In this document: positions 25,026 through 33,704 of the stretch, one piece after another
Layout of the letters: each line of letters opens with the position of its first letter
Numbering within the stretch: the first letter of the stretch is position 1
Source of the DNA: SIG701 sp045577175
Lineage (GTDB): Bacteria > Bacillota > Clostridia > Oscillospirales > CAG-272
Reading direction: 5' to 3'
Length of the DNA stretch: 64,000 nt
Assembly: GCA_045577175.1 (NCBI GenBank)
Contig: JAZNHT010000037.1
Coordinates: 41,530-105,529, forward strand
Translations under genes and position numbers: made by a program
Notes under the pieces: generated by a model
What the model was told of the DNA's origin: nothing
Seen by the model: the letters and a program-made list of their open reading frames with translations, nothing else
Database searches by the model: none

Positions 25026-25829
25026 ATGAACACTTTTGCGGGCGAAATGCCGCTTACAAGGGACGGAGAAAGGATTGATGAAATCAACGAAAACCTCCGT
25101 CTCATACAAAAAATCGGCGGACTGACCTTCGGCACGGATGCGTACCTGCTCTCCGCTTTTGCGAAGGAGTGCGAAAGCGGCACACTTGCCGATCTCGGCA
25201 GCGGAACAGGCGTTGCTTCCCTGCTCTGTTTAACACGGAATAAATATCGCCGCGCATTCGCCGTGGAGCTTCAGGATGAGTTCTGCGATCTGATCGCACG
25301 AAATGCGGAAATGAACCGTCTTGGTGAGCGTGTGACCGTTCTTCACAAGGATGTGCGCGAACTCACACAGGCGGATACCGGCGGTACCGTTTCCGCGGTT
25401 ATTTCAAATCCGCCGTACATGCCTGCCGGTGCAGGCATCACGGGTGCTGATCTCCGCATGGAGACGGCACGGCGTGAGCTGAACGGCACGATTGCGGATT
25501 TCTGCAATGCCGCCGCACGGATTCTGACAACGGGCGGACTGTTTTACACCGTTTTCCGCCCTGACAGACTACCCGAGCTAATGACGGCTCTGCGCGAAGC
25601 GCGACTTGAGCCGAAGCGCATGATAACTGTCTATCCCGACACGGAAAGCCGTCCGTGCCTCGTCCTTGTCGAATCCAAAAAAGACGCAGCACCGTCGCTC
25701 ATCCAGTCGCCGCCGTTGATTATCTATAAAAGCCCGACCGAGCGCGTCTATACGGATGCCGTGACGCGCGTTTATGATACGTTCTCTCTTGAGTTTTTAT
25801 TCGCGCCAAAGAAAGGAGCAGACCGATGA
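25026..25829 (+). CDS. tRNA1(Val) (adenine(37)-N6)-methyltransferase-like protein (YabB/TrmN6)
   Basis: This 267-residue SAM-dependent methyltransferase has motif I DLGSGTGVASL (about 58), an acidic strand-2 position (AVELQDE) and the adenine-methyltransferase motif NPPYMP (about 128). It corresponds to Bacillus YabB, related to E. coli TrmN6/YfiC, and sits just before rsmI as in Bacillus (yabB-yazA-rsmI, with yazA absent here). The exact tRNA target is inferred from the family. It overlaps rsmI by 4 bases. Confidence 0.85.
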   Translation: MNTFAGEMPLTRDGERIDEINENLRLIQKIGGLTFGTDAYLLSAFAKECESGTLADLGSGTGVASLLCLTRNKYRRAFAVELQDEFCDLIARNAEMNRLGERVTVLHKDVRELTQADTGGTVSAVISNPPYMPAGAGITGADLRMETARRELNGTIADFCNAAARILTTGGLFYTVFRPDRLPELMTALREARLEPKRMITVYPDTESRPCLVLVESKKDAAPSLIQSPPLIIYKSPTERVYTDAVTRVYDTFSLEFLFAPKKGADR

Positions 25830-26686
25830 CAGAAAAAAACAAAACAGTGGGCGGCACGCTCTATCTTGTCGCAACACCGATCGGCAACCGTGCCGATATT
25901 TCCGAACGGGCGCTGAAGGTGCTCTCCGAGGTGGATTTTATCGCCGCAGAGGATACGCGCAATTCCGGACTGCTCCTTTCCCACTACGGCATCTCCAAGC
26001 CGTTTGTCAGCTATCACGAGCACAACAAGCACGAGCGCGGCGAGCATATCGCCAAACGGCTTGAAAGCGGTGAATCCTGCGCGCTGATTACGGACGCCGG
26101 CACGCCCGCGATCAGTGATCCGGGTGAGGATATTGTAGCCCTGTGCGCAAAACGCTCAATCCCCGTATCGTCCGTTCCGGGCGCGTGTGCCGCTGTCACC
26201 GCGCTGTCCATGTCCGCGCTTCCGACAAGACGGTTTGTGTTTGAAGGCTTCCTGCCGCCCGATAAAGGCGAGCGACGCCAAAGGCTTGCTTTACTCGCAA
26301 ATGAAACGCGCACGGTCATTTTGTACGAAGCTCCGCACAAGCTCCGCCGCACGCTTTCCGATATGCTTGCCGCATGGGGCGACAGACGGATTTCCCTCTG
26401 CCGTGAGCTTACTAAGCTGAATGAGGAGGTCATCCGCACGACGATTGCGGATGCGGTGCGCCTGTATGAGGAAACCGAGCCGCGCGGTGAATACGTGCTC
26501 GTCATCGATGGGACATCGGAAACAGGGACTGCAGAAGAATATCCCGAGGATCCCGAAGCGCACGTGCAATCGCTCATAGATGAAGGACTATCCCGTATGG
26601 ACGCAATCAAAGCGGCGGCAAAAGCACGCGGACTTAGCAAGGGAGTTTTTTACAAACAACTCCTTTCCGAAAATGACACAGAATAA
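25826..26686 (+). CDS. rsmI: 16S rRNA (cytidine(1402)-2'-O)-methyltransferase
   Basis: This 286-residue tetrapyrrole-methylase-fold enzyme 2'-O-methylates C1402 in the ribosomal P site. Family motifs are LYLVATPIGNRADIS (about 12), AEDTRNSGLL (about 42), ITDAGTPAISDPGE (about 88) and YEAPHKLRRTL (about 168). The C-terminal AIKAAAKARGLSKGVFYK tail matches the RsmI HTH-like end. GAAAGGAG precedes its ATG, which overlaps the stop of the methyltransferase gene. Confidence 0.95.
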   Translation: MTEKNKTVGGTLYLVATPIGNRADISERALKVLSEVDFIAAEDTRNSGLLLSHYGISKPFVSYHEHNKHERGEHIAKRLESGESCALITDAGTPAISDPGEDIVALCAKRSIPVSSVPGACAAVTALSMSALPTRRFVFEGFLPPDKGERRQRLALLANETRTVILYEAPHKLRRTLSDMLAAWGDRRISLCRELTKLNEEVIRTTIADAVRLYEETEPRGEYVLVIDGTSETGTAEEYPEDPEAHVQSLIDEGLSRMDAIKAAAKARGLSKGVFYKQLLSENDTE

Positions 26687-26702
26687 TTCGCGAAATTTCA
26701 CA

Positions 26703-26739
26703 AAAAACGCGCTCTGCCTCTTGTAAGATGCGCGTTTTT
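26703..26739 (+). terminator. Terminator of rsmI, overlapping the metG promoter
   Basis: AAAAACGCGC (26703-26712), a 17-base loop, GCGCGTTTTT (26730-26739). The loop contains the -35 hexamer of the metG promoter. Confidence 0.85.
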
Positions 26740-26749
26740 CTGATATAAT
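26721..26749 (+). promoter_or_regulatory. Promoter of metG, nested in the rsmI terminator
   Basis: TTGTAA (26721-26726) in the terminator loop, 17 bases, TATAAT (26744-26749). The ATG of metG follows 53 bases later. Confidence 0.75.
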
Positions 26750-26802
26750 AATAGAATAGATTTCCATATACAAAAAGTCTCAGCGATGAGAGGAGAAATA
26801 TC

Positions 26803-28755
26803 ATGCCGAACAAAGAAAAGTTTTACATCACCACAGCGATTGCGTATGCGTCCTCCAAGCCGCATTTCGGCAACACCTACGAGATCATCATGACGGACGC
26901 CATCGCACGCTACAAGCGTCAGAGAGGCTACGACGTGCATTTTCTGACAGGCACGGATGAGCACGGTCAGAAGATCGAAACGCGTGCGCTTGAGGCAGGC
27001 ATTACGCCGAAGGAGTACGTGGACAAGGTGGCAGGAGAGATCCGCCGCATCTGGGATCTGATGGACACGACGTACGATCATTTCATCCGCACGACGGACG
27101 ATTACCACGAAAAAGCCGTCGCCCGTATGTTCAAGAAAATGTACGACAAGGGCGACATCTACAAGGGTCACTACGAGGGCTGGTACTGCACGCCGTGCGA
27201 ATCCTTCTTCACGGATACACAGCTTTCTGACGGCAAGTGCCCCGACTGCGGACGCGAGGTCAAAAAAGCCAAGGAGGAAGCGTATTTCTTCCGTATGAGC
27301 AAGTACGCCGACCGTCTCATGGAGCATTTTGAGACACATCCCGAATTCCTTCAGCCGGAATCGCGCAAAAAGGAAATGATTAACAACTTTTTGAAGCCTG
27401 GGCTCCAGGATCTGTGCGTTTCCCGCACCTCGTTCAAGTGGGGTATCCCCGTTGAATTTGATCCGAATCACGTCATCTACGTCTGGCTGGATGCACTCAC
27501 GAACTACATCACCGCGCTCGGCTACGATCCCGAGAACATCGACCAGCCCGAGCTCTACAAGAAAAACTGGCCCGTTGACGTGCACATCATCGGTAAGGAC
27601 ATCGTCCGTTTCCACTCGATTTACTGGCCGATCTTCCTTATGTCGCTCGATCTGCCCTTGCCGAAGAGCATTTTCGGTCACCCGTGGTTTATCTCGGGTG
27701 CAGACAAAATGAGTAAGTCCCGCGGCAACGTGATCTATGCGGATGAGCTTGCACGGAAAATCTCCGTTGACGGTGTTCGCTACTACGCACTCGCCGAGAT
27801 GCCGTACGCAAACGACGGTTCGATCACCTATGAAAACGTGGTAAACCGCTACAACACCGATCTCGCAAACAATCTCGGCAACCTTGTCAGCCGTACTGTT
27901 GCGATGACGAAGAAGTATTTCGACGGCGTAATCCCCGCGCCCGGTGCGGATGAAGGCACGGATGCCGAGCTGAAGGCACTCGCGCTCTCGACCGTTCAGG
28001 AGTTTACCGCTCAGATGGATACCTACCATATCGCGGATGCAATCGAAGCAGTCGTTGCCCTGCTCCGCCGCACGAACAAGTATATCGATGAAACTACCCC
28101 GTGGTCGCTTGCAAAGGATCCCGCATCCATGCCGAGACTCGGTACGGTTATGTACAACCTGCTTGAGTGTATCCGCTTCGCCGCCATTCTGCTGGAGCCT
28201 GTCATGCCGTCCACAGCAAAGGCAATCTACGCACAGATTGGCGCGGATGCAGTCGATTACGATTCTCTCACCGCATTCGGCGGCATGAAGGTCGGCGCAT
28301 CCGTTGGCGAAGCAACGCCTCTGTTTGCACGCATCGACGAGAAGAAATTCATGGAAGAAATCGAAGCCGAAATCGCCGCAAAGCAGGCGGAAGCCGAGAA
28401 AGCCTCCAAAGCCATCGAGAAGCCCGAAGGTGTTGCACAGATCGGCATTGAGGATTTCATGGGCGTAGAGCTTCGCACGGCACAAATCATTGCCTGCGAG
28501 AAGGTACCGAAGGCGAAGAAACTTCTGAAGCTGCAAATAGATCTCGGCTACGAAAAGAGACAGGTCGTATCCGGCATTGCGAAATTCTATGAGCCGGAGG
28601 CTCTGATCGGCAAAAAGATCATTCTTGTCGCTAATTTGAAGCCTGCCGTTCTCTGCGGTATCGAAAGTAACGGCATGATCCTTGCCTCCGGCGAGGAAGA
28701 AATCCGCGTGGTATTCCTCTCTGAGGATACGCCGCTCGGCGAGCGCGTCCGCTGA
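26803..28755 (+). CDS. metG: Methionyl-tRNA synthetase
   Basis: This 650-residue class I synthetase charges tRNA-Met. The HIGH-equivalent is KPHFGNTYE (about 19), the zinc knuckle CTPCESFF ... CPDCGREV spans about 128-152, and KMSKSRGNV is at about 302. From about residue 548 a C-terminal EMAP/tRNA-binding domain follows (VELRTAQIIACEKVPKAKK ... VVSGIAKFY), which also dimerises the enzyme. Its stop overlaps the tatD start by one base (TGATG), and metG-tatD is the Bacillus order. Confidence 0.97.
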   Translation: MPNKEKFYITTAIAYASSKPHFGNTYEIIMTDAIARYKRQRGYDVHFLTGTDEHGQKIETRALEAGITPKEYVDKVAGEIRRIWDLMDTTYDHFIRTTDDYHEKAVARMFKKMYDKGDIYKGHYEGWYCTPCESFFTDTQLSDGKCPDCGREVKKAKEEAYFFRMSKYADRLMEHFETHPEFLQPESRKKEMINNFLKPGLQDLCVSRTSFKWGIPVEFDPNHVIYVWLDALTNYITALGYDPENIDQPELYKKNWPVDVHIIGKDIVRFHSIYWPIFLMSLDLPLPKSIFGHPWFISGADKMSKSRGNVIYADELARKISVDGVRYYALAEMPYANDGSITYENVVNRYNTDLANNLGNLVSRTVAMTKKYFDGVIPAPGADEGTDAELKALALSTVQEFTAQMDTYHIADAIEAVVALLRRTNKYIDETTPWSLAKDPASMPRLGTVMYNLLECIRFAAILLEPVMPSTAKAIYAQIGADAVDYDSLTAFGGMKVGASVGEATPLFARIDEKKFMEEIEAEIAAKQAEAEKASKAIEKPEGVAQIGIEDFMGVELRTAQIIACEKVPKAKKLLKLQIDLGYEKRQVVSGIAKFYEPEALIGKKIILVANLKPAVLCGIESNGMILASGEEEIRVVFLSEDTPLGERVR

Positions 28756-29546
28756 TGGATACGCCCGTGTTTTTTGATTCCCATGCGCACTACTTCGACG
28801 ACCGTTTTTTGAAATATGACGGCGGTGCCGAGGCGGCAATCCGTGACGCAATGGATGTGGGGATCGGGTACATTCTGAACGCAGGAACGACGCCGGAAAC
28901 ATCCCGCGCGGCAATTCGGCTGGCGGAAACGCATGACGGTTTGTATGCCGCTGCAGGTCTGCATCCGAGCGATTCGCACGATGTGAGCGACGCCGATCTT
29001 CCGTCGGTGCTTGATGAAATCCGCACGCTCTGTTCCCGTGAAAAGGTTGTTGCACTCGGTGAGATCGGGCTGGATTACTACTGGGACGATTCACAGAAAG
29101 GTCGCCAAAAATCGATTTTCGACGCTCAGCTTTCGATGGCGGAGGAGCTCGATCTTCCCGTAATCATTCATGATCGTGATGCGCACGGCGATACGATGGA
29201 TATTCTTCGCGCGCATCCGAACGTGCGCGGTGTCCTGCACAGCTTCAGCGGCAGTTCCGAGATGGCGCGACAGCTTTTGAAAAACGGCTGGTACATCTCG
29301 TTTTCAGGACCGATCACGTACAAAAACGCACGATCTATCCGCGAGGTTGCCGCAAGTGTGCCGCTTGATCGGATTCTGATTGAAACGGATGCACCGTATC
29401 TGCCGCCCGAGCCGCACCGCGGCAAGATCAATTTTTCGGGATATCTTCCCTTCACGGCAAAGGCCGTTGCAGATGTAAAAGAGTGCTCGCTTGAGGTGAT
29501 CGCACGGCAGACGACCGAAAACGCGAAAGCGTTATTTGGATTATAA
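28755..29546 (+). CDS. tatD: TatD family metal-dependent DNase
   Basis: This 263-residue TIM-barrel hydrolase of the TatD family acts as a 3'-5' exonuclease/DNase. Metal-binding motifs are FDSHAHYFDD (about 7), ALGEIGLDYYW (about 98), VIIHDRDAH (about 135), VLHSFSGS (about 160) and ETDAPYLPPEPHRG (about 213). It is coupled to metG and ends in a strong terminator. Confidence 0.94.
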   Translation: MDTPVFFDSHAHYFDDRFLKYDGGAEAAIRDAMDVGIGYILNAGTTPETSRAAIRLAETHDGLYAAAGLHPSDSHDVSDADLPSVLDEIRTLCSREKVVALGEIGLDYYWDDSQKGRQKSIFDAQLSMAEELDLPVIIHDRDAHGDTMDILRAHPNVRGVLHSFSGSSEMARQLLKNGWYISFSGPITYKNARSIREVAASVPLDRILIETDAPYLPPEPHRGKINFSGYLPFTAKAVADVKECSLEVIARQTTENAKALFGL

Positions 29547-29547
29547 C

Positions 29548-29583
29548 GAAAACCCACCGCAAATACAGCGGTGGGTTTTCTTT
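29548..29583. terminator. Terminator of metG-tatD, usable in both directions
   Basis: Perfect 13-base stem (29548-29560 and 29568-29580) with a 7-base loop and a T tract on both strands. Confidence 0.93.
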
Positions 29584-29584
29584 A

Positions 29585-29821
29585 TCAAATTTGAATCGGA
29601 TAATCCCCGTATCCCATACAGCAGGAATGATCAATCCATATAAGTCGCTGCATTTCGAGTGTCGCAAGCAGGATACAAAGACAGGTATGATATTCCAAGC
29701 GTATCTCATGTTGTGAGTACATAATACCATACGGATAGCCAAAAGTAAACAACCTGTTGCGCGACCAACACAACCAACGGTTGGGACGCAAAACGGAAGA
29801 AAAACCACTGATCGATTTTGC
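29585..29821. other. Intergenic stretch with a doubtful 68-codon open frame on the minus strand
   Basis: These 237 bases between tatD and tmcAL are more AT-rich than the surroundings. A minus-strand frame (29791-29585, starting with TTG) ends in a Cys- and aromatic-rich peptide containing MQRLIWIDHSCCMGYGDY. It has no Shine-Dalgarno and no promoter I can support. It may be the tail of a decayed gene; I recognise no family. Confidence 0.3.
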
Positions 29822-31006
29822 TCAGTGCACAATCCGCGGACTTTGCTTCACGAAATAATCCGCCACGCGTCCGCACGGGATACAGAGCGTATACAGCCTG
29901 TCAGCGTTCAGCGTGTGGGTATATTGCGCCTGTAAATCGGACGGAAGATCACGGCACGCCGCAGGCTTTGTAAGAATCGAAAGCGGCGTTTTTTTGCGGA
30001 TAGATGAAAGATACGCACACCCGATTTCGTTTGCAGCGAGGACGGTTGTCACCTGCGGAGTCTCGCGCAGAATCCCGGGCGCAATTTTCGTGAGATAATA
30101 CAGAAGCACGCGGCGGATGCGAGCGTTCGTGTATTTCTTTGTAGCTGACAATGTGAGCATTTCCGCAGGCGTCTGCGCTTTTTGCGCCGCACGATGGATG
30201 CGCCGGAACAAGCCGCCTTCCCCCTCTGCGATCTCGATAGCAAACGGTGATAAATCCGTTCTGAGGACACGGAAAGCCGTGTCTGTCAAAATATCGGGAG
30301 CCGCCAAGGCTCGCTCATCGGTGGCACTGCGGAGTGCATCAAAAACAAACGGTGGGACACTTGAGCGAATTTCATCAAAATCACCGTTCTTCAATTTCGC
30401 ACGGATCGCGGTTGCGCTTTGAAAATCCGCGTCAGCGTCCGCTGTCAGCCGTGTGACCGCCTGCGGCTGAATACGGTAGTTGGCGCGGCGGATTTGCAAA
30501 AGATACTCAATTGCCAAAATGTCGTTCGGCGAACGCAAAAGATCGGCAAATTCATCGCCGAGCTTTGATTTTAGGCAATCCTCGCGCACCTGCGCAATTC
30601 CCCGGGAAATATCCTCACCGGAGGTGCGTTGACAGATTTCCTCCTGCATGGACGGATCGAGGAAAACGTCTGCTGCGCGGGAGATTTTTAAAAAATTCTC
30701 TGCGCCGATTCCAAAAGTCAGTGTGTCGGCAAAAATATTTTCGGCAATCGCCGCCCCTGCTTTTGCAAAGTATTCTGCACTTGCAGCGCACCACGGAAAC
30801 GGCAATTCCAACACAAGATCGGCGCCTGCCAAAATCGCATACTCAGCTCTTCTGTATTTGTCTAAAACAGCCGGAATCGCACGCTGAACAAAATTGCCGC
30901 TCATAATTGCAACAACACAGTCCGCGCTCTTTCGCATCTCGGAAAGAATGTGCATATGACCGCGGTGCAGTGGGTTAAATTCACAGATTACAGCCGATGT
31001 CCTCAT
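29822..31006 (-). CDS. tmcAL: tRNA(Met) cytidine acetate ligase (TmcAL)
   Basis: This 394-residue nucleotidyltransferase-fold enzyme (formerly YlbM) forms N4-acetylcytidine at the wobble base of elongator tRNA-Met from acetate and ATP. The HxGH motif is FNPLHRGHMHIL (about 10-21), followed by MSGNFVQRA (about 35) and ELPFPWCAASAEYFA (about 67). Its ATG overlaps the rqcH stop codon by 4 bases. It is the last gene of the GNAT-rqcH-tmcAL run. Confidence 0.93.
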   Translation of the reverse strand: MRTSAVICEFNPLHRGHMHILSEMRKSADCVVAIMSGNFVQRAIPAVLDKYRRAEYAILAGADLVLELPFPWCAASAEYFAKAGAAIAENIFADTLTFGIGAENFLKISRAADVFLDPSMQEEICQRTSGEDISRGIAQVREDCLKSKLGDEFADLLRSPNDILAIEYLLQIRRANYRIQPQAVTRLTADADADFQSATAIRAKLKNGDFDEIRSSVPPFVFDALRSATDERALAAPDILTDTAFRVLRTDLSPFAIEIAEGEGGLFRRIHRAAQKAQTPAEMLTLSATKKYTNARIRRVLLYYLTKIAPGILRETPQVTTVLAANEIGCAYLSSIRKKTPLSILTKPAACRDLPSDLQAQYTHTLNADRLYTLCIPCGRVADYFVKQSPRIVH

Positions 31007-32754
31007 TTTTCTCTGAGCCTTTCCACCGTTTCGGCATCCGGTGTGACATACGCCGTCCAGTTGGTCGTGTAGATCACAAATCCGGGCTTTGCGCCTGCAG
31101 GCTTTTTCACGTAGCGGACGCGCGTATAATCGACAGGAACCATCGTGCCGCCTGCCGATTTGGAGTAGTGCGCGGCGATCATCGCCGCTTCCGTGAAATC
31201 ACGCTCCGTCGGTTCGTCATCCACACCGGATGATTCCAATGTTACATGCGATCCGGCTTGATTTTTCACATGGAACCACCAATCGGAACGCTCGGCGAGC
31301 TTGGTTGTGAGGTAATCGTTTGCAGTATTGTTCTTGCCGCAAAGCACACGTCTGCCGTCCGTTGTTCTGAATTTCAAAACGGTCGGTGCGGTCTGTTTTT
31401 TTACTGTGTAATTTTTCATACGCGACGCATATCCGCTGTGGTATAGCTCGTCACGGATCTCGCTCAGCTCGCGCTCTGTTTCCGCACTGGAAAGCGCATC
31501 CTGCACCGTCTGAATGTACAAAAGCTCCGCGCGGCTGTTCTCAATCTGGACGGAAAGATGCTCCTTGGCACTTTTGGATTTCGCGTACTTTTTGTAATAT
31601 TTCTGTGCATTCTGCGACGGTGTCAGCGCGGTGTCAAGTTCCACGCGCACAGTGGCACCGTCCTCGTAATAATTTTCCAGCTCCGCCGATGAATCGCCCT
31701 TTTTCAAGCGGTAGATGTTCGCTGTAATGAGATCGCCGTACAGACGGAATTTCTCGCCATCCTCACAATCGGAAAGCTCCGTGCTCTGTACGGAAATTTT
31801 TCGGTTGATACGCGCTTCTGCGGCTGAAAGAATCCGCAAAATATCCGATGCGCGCTGTGAAAGCATATCGTGTCGGCTTCGCTCGGCAAAATACGAGTCA
31901 ATCAGTGCGGAAAAGCCGGGCAACGTGACCGTCTCCAGCGAATCTCCGTACTGCCCGACGGGGAGAAAGCAATATTCCTTCGGTGCACCTTCTGCTGTAC
32001 GGACAAGCGTGGGCACTCCCGTATGATTGCGCACTGTATCGCAAAAGAACGAAAACTCGCGCCACAGCGTATCGGCGCAATCGCAAAGTACTGCATCCAC
32101 TCCACCCGCGCGGTAAGCAATCTCCCGTGCGACGAGAGACGAAACGCCGGCAAACGAGGATAGGATAAACTTATGCGCAAGCGTGTCAAGCCCTGCCTGA
32201 GATGCCATACGGTTAAACTCGCTTTCCGTAACGGTCAGCGGATCGGCTTTCTCCTGCTTCGGCGGCAATTCATACTGCATCCCGGGCAAAAGCTGACGTT
32301 TTTCGCTCGTGGTGAAATCGACACTTTTCAGAAGTCCGATGATTTTATCCTCCGCATTTGTGAGGATCAGATTGCTGTACTTGCCCATGATCTCAGCGAT
32401 CAGGTGCTTCTCCGTTTTGAACCCCATCTCATCGTATGTTTCAAACGTGAGACGTGCCGCACGCTCAAATCCAAGCTGCTCCGTGCGGATGAGCTTCGCG
32501 CCGCCGAGATGCTTACGGAGCATCATGCAGAACATCGGCGGCGTTGCCGGATTCTCCGATTTCTCCGATGTGATGCACATACGGGGAGACGACGGACCTG
32601 CGTTAACAAGAAGGCGGTGTGTACCGCCTCCGTTTTTCATAATCAGCACGATCATGTCCTTTTGCGGCATATGGATTTTCTCGATCTTTCCTCCGCCGAG
32701 CGTCTCTGAAATCTCGTGCAGAATACAGGCAAGCATTCCTGCGTCAAAAGCCAT
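31003..32754 (-). CDS. rqcH: Ribosome quality control protein RqcH (NFACT family)
   Basis: This 583-residue protein is a homologue of Rqc2/NEMF, which binds stalled 50S-peptidyl-tRNA complexes and directs addition of alanine tails. It has an NFACT-N domain (about 1-270), a helical coiled-coil middle (about 280-430), and an NFACT-R domain near the end (LCGKNNTANDYLTTKLAERS, then DWWFHVKNQAGSHV). The start MAFDAG at 32754 has GGAGG 6 bases upstream and lies 2 bases after the GNAT stop; the 12-residue upstream extension is rejected. Confidence 0.93.
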   Translation of the reverse strand: MAFDAGMLACILHEISETLGGGKIEKIHMPQKDMIVLIMKNGGGTHRLLVNAGPSSPRMCITSEKSENPATPPMFCMMLRKHLGGAKLIRTEQLGFERAARLTFETYDEMGFKTEKHLIAEIMGKYSNLILTNAEDKIIGLLKSVDFTTSEKRQLLPGMQYELPPKQEKADPLTVTESEFNRMASQAGLDTLAHKFILSSFAGVSSLVAREIAYRAGGVDAVLCDCADTLWREFSFFCDTVRNHTGVPTLVRTAEGAPKEYCFLPVGQYGDSLETVTLPGFSALIDSYFAERSRHDMLSQRASDILRILSAAEARINRKISVQSTELSDCEDGEKFRLYGDLITANIYRLKKGDSSAELENYYEDGATVRVELDTALTPSQNAQKYYKKYAKSKSAKEHLSVQIENSRAELLYIQTVQDALSSAETERELSEIRDELYHSGYASRMKNYTVKKQTAPTVLKFRTTDGRRVLCGKNNTANDYLTTKLAERSDWWFHVKNQAGSHVTLESSGVDDEPTERDFTEAAMIAAHYSKSAGGTMVPVDYTRVRYVKKPAGAKPGFVIYTTNWTAYVTPDAETVERLREK

Positions 32755-32756
32755 TT

Positions 32757-33473
32757 TTACTCCTCCCCGCGTCTGTCTTCGCGGTAACAAACAAAATTAT
32801 ACTCCATCGACGTCTCCGTAAATCCCGCTTTTGCCGCAACTCGGGCGGAGGCTTCGTTTGTGTGACGGCATTTGTACGACACCGTATAGCCGCGCGCGGT
32901 CAGCTCCTTTGCGAGTGCGGCGGCACAGGAGGATGCATATCCGCGACCTCGATGGCCGACTGCGCACTCCACGCTGATTTCAAGAAACTCCGCATCGTCA
33001 AACACATCGTTCAATGTTGCGTACGCGACGATTTTTCCGTTTTCAACGGCGATTGCACTTATATCATCCGAATCGTCCGCATCCATCTCAAGCGTATGTG
33101 TCGTCAGATTCGTGAGTGCGCCGAGATCGTCCCCGCCGCTGACAATACGTGTATTGGCAAGAACTGTCTCCGCGTTGACCTCGGCTATATCACGAATCAC
33201 AAACGTGCGGATGCGGTTGTCAATATCCCGTGACGGCTTGAAACCGTAGCGGCACATCGGTTCGGTGAGATTCTCTTTCAGAAAAGCCACCGCACTGTCA
33301 GTAAACGGATTCTCTCCATGCAGGCGGCAAAATTCCTCTGCGATACCGCGAAACGGCTCGTACACCGTGATTTCACAGTCGCCGACAAGCGGCATGGTTA
33401 CGGAAAACGGAACGGCAATATCCCCCTCGGTAAGCGTAAAGTTCACAAAATCTGCGTCTTCGGTATAAATCAT
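32757..33473 (-). CDS. GNAT family N-acetyltransferase
   Basis: This 238-residue protein has a C-terminal GNAT domain with the acetyl-CoA loop VGHRGRGYASSCAAALAKEL (about 180-199), preceded by AVENGKIVAYATLND and followed by NEASARVAAKAGFTE. The N-terminal 100 residues are less conserved. Substrate is unknown. The ATG at 33473 has AAAGGAG 7 bases upstream and lies 29 bases after the -10; the frame stays open upstream but is not transcribed. It leads the rqcH-tmcAL operon. Confidence 0.85.
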   Translation of the reverse strand: MIYTEDADFVNFTLTEGDIAVPFSVTMPLVGDCEITVYEPFRGIAEEFCRLHGENPFTDSAVAFLKENLTEPMCRYGFKPSRDIDNRIRTFVIRDIAEVNAETVLANTRIVSGGDDLGALTNLTTHTLEMDADDSDDISAIAVENGKIVAYATLNDVFDDAEFLEISVECAVGHRGRGYASSCAAALAKELTARGYTVSYKCRHTNEASARVAAKAGFTETSMEYNFVCYREDRRGEE

Positions 33474-33501
33474 AGCTGTCTCCTTTTTCCGTATTTCCTC
33501 T

Positions 33502-33530
33502 ATTTTATCACTTTGCGAAAGTTGTGTCAA
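33502..33530 (-). promoter_or_regulatory. sigma-A promoter of GNAT-rqcH-tmcAL
   Basis: On the minus strand: TTGACA (33530-33525), 17 bases, TAAAAT (33507-33502). Confidence 0.85.
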
Positions 33531-33628
33531 TAAGCGGTCGCTTGATTCCTTCAACGTGAATTGACATCTGTCGGCAAAAAGAAGGCGAGAATGTTTCAAA
33601 AATGAAAATTCTGTTTGAATTATCGGGG

Positions 33629-33654
33629 AAAAATCCGCTTTTCTATGGATTTTT
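33629..33654. repeat. Inverted repeat just upstream of the lon -10 element
   Basis: AAAAATCC (33629-33636) and GGATTTTT (33647-33654) are perfect complements with a 10-base spacer, ending 14 bases before the lon -10 hexamer. It covers the -35 position, so it could be an operator or a weak terminator of an upstream transcript. It does not match CIRCE or the CtsR heptad repeat. Confidence 0.5.
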
Positions 33655-33665
33655 GCTTTTGAATG

Positions 33666-33674
33666 TGATATAAT
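33666..33674 (+). promoter_or_regulatory. Extended -10 promoter of lon
   Basis: TGATATAAT (33666-33674) carries the TGn extension, with no good -35 at 17 bases. GGAG follows at 33693-33696, and the ATG is at 33705. Confidence 0.6.
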
Positions 33675-33704
33675 AATGTGATATGATCCCAAAGGAGTAC
33701 CTAA

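Noticed and set aside
26750..26802. T-box leader before metG
   Set aside because: Only 53 bases separate the -10 from the ATG, and no T-box sequence is present.
26698..29094. 798-codon minus-strand frame opposite metG and tatD
   Set aside because: It spans two confidently identified plus-strand genes; a by-product of GC-rich codon use.
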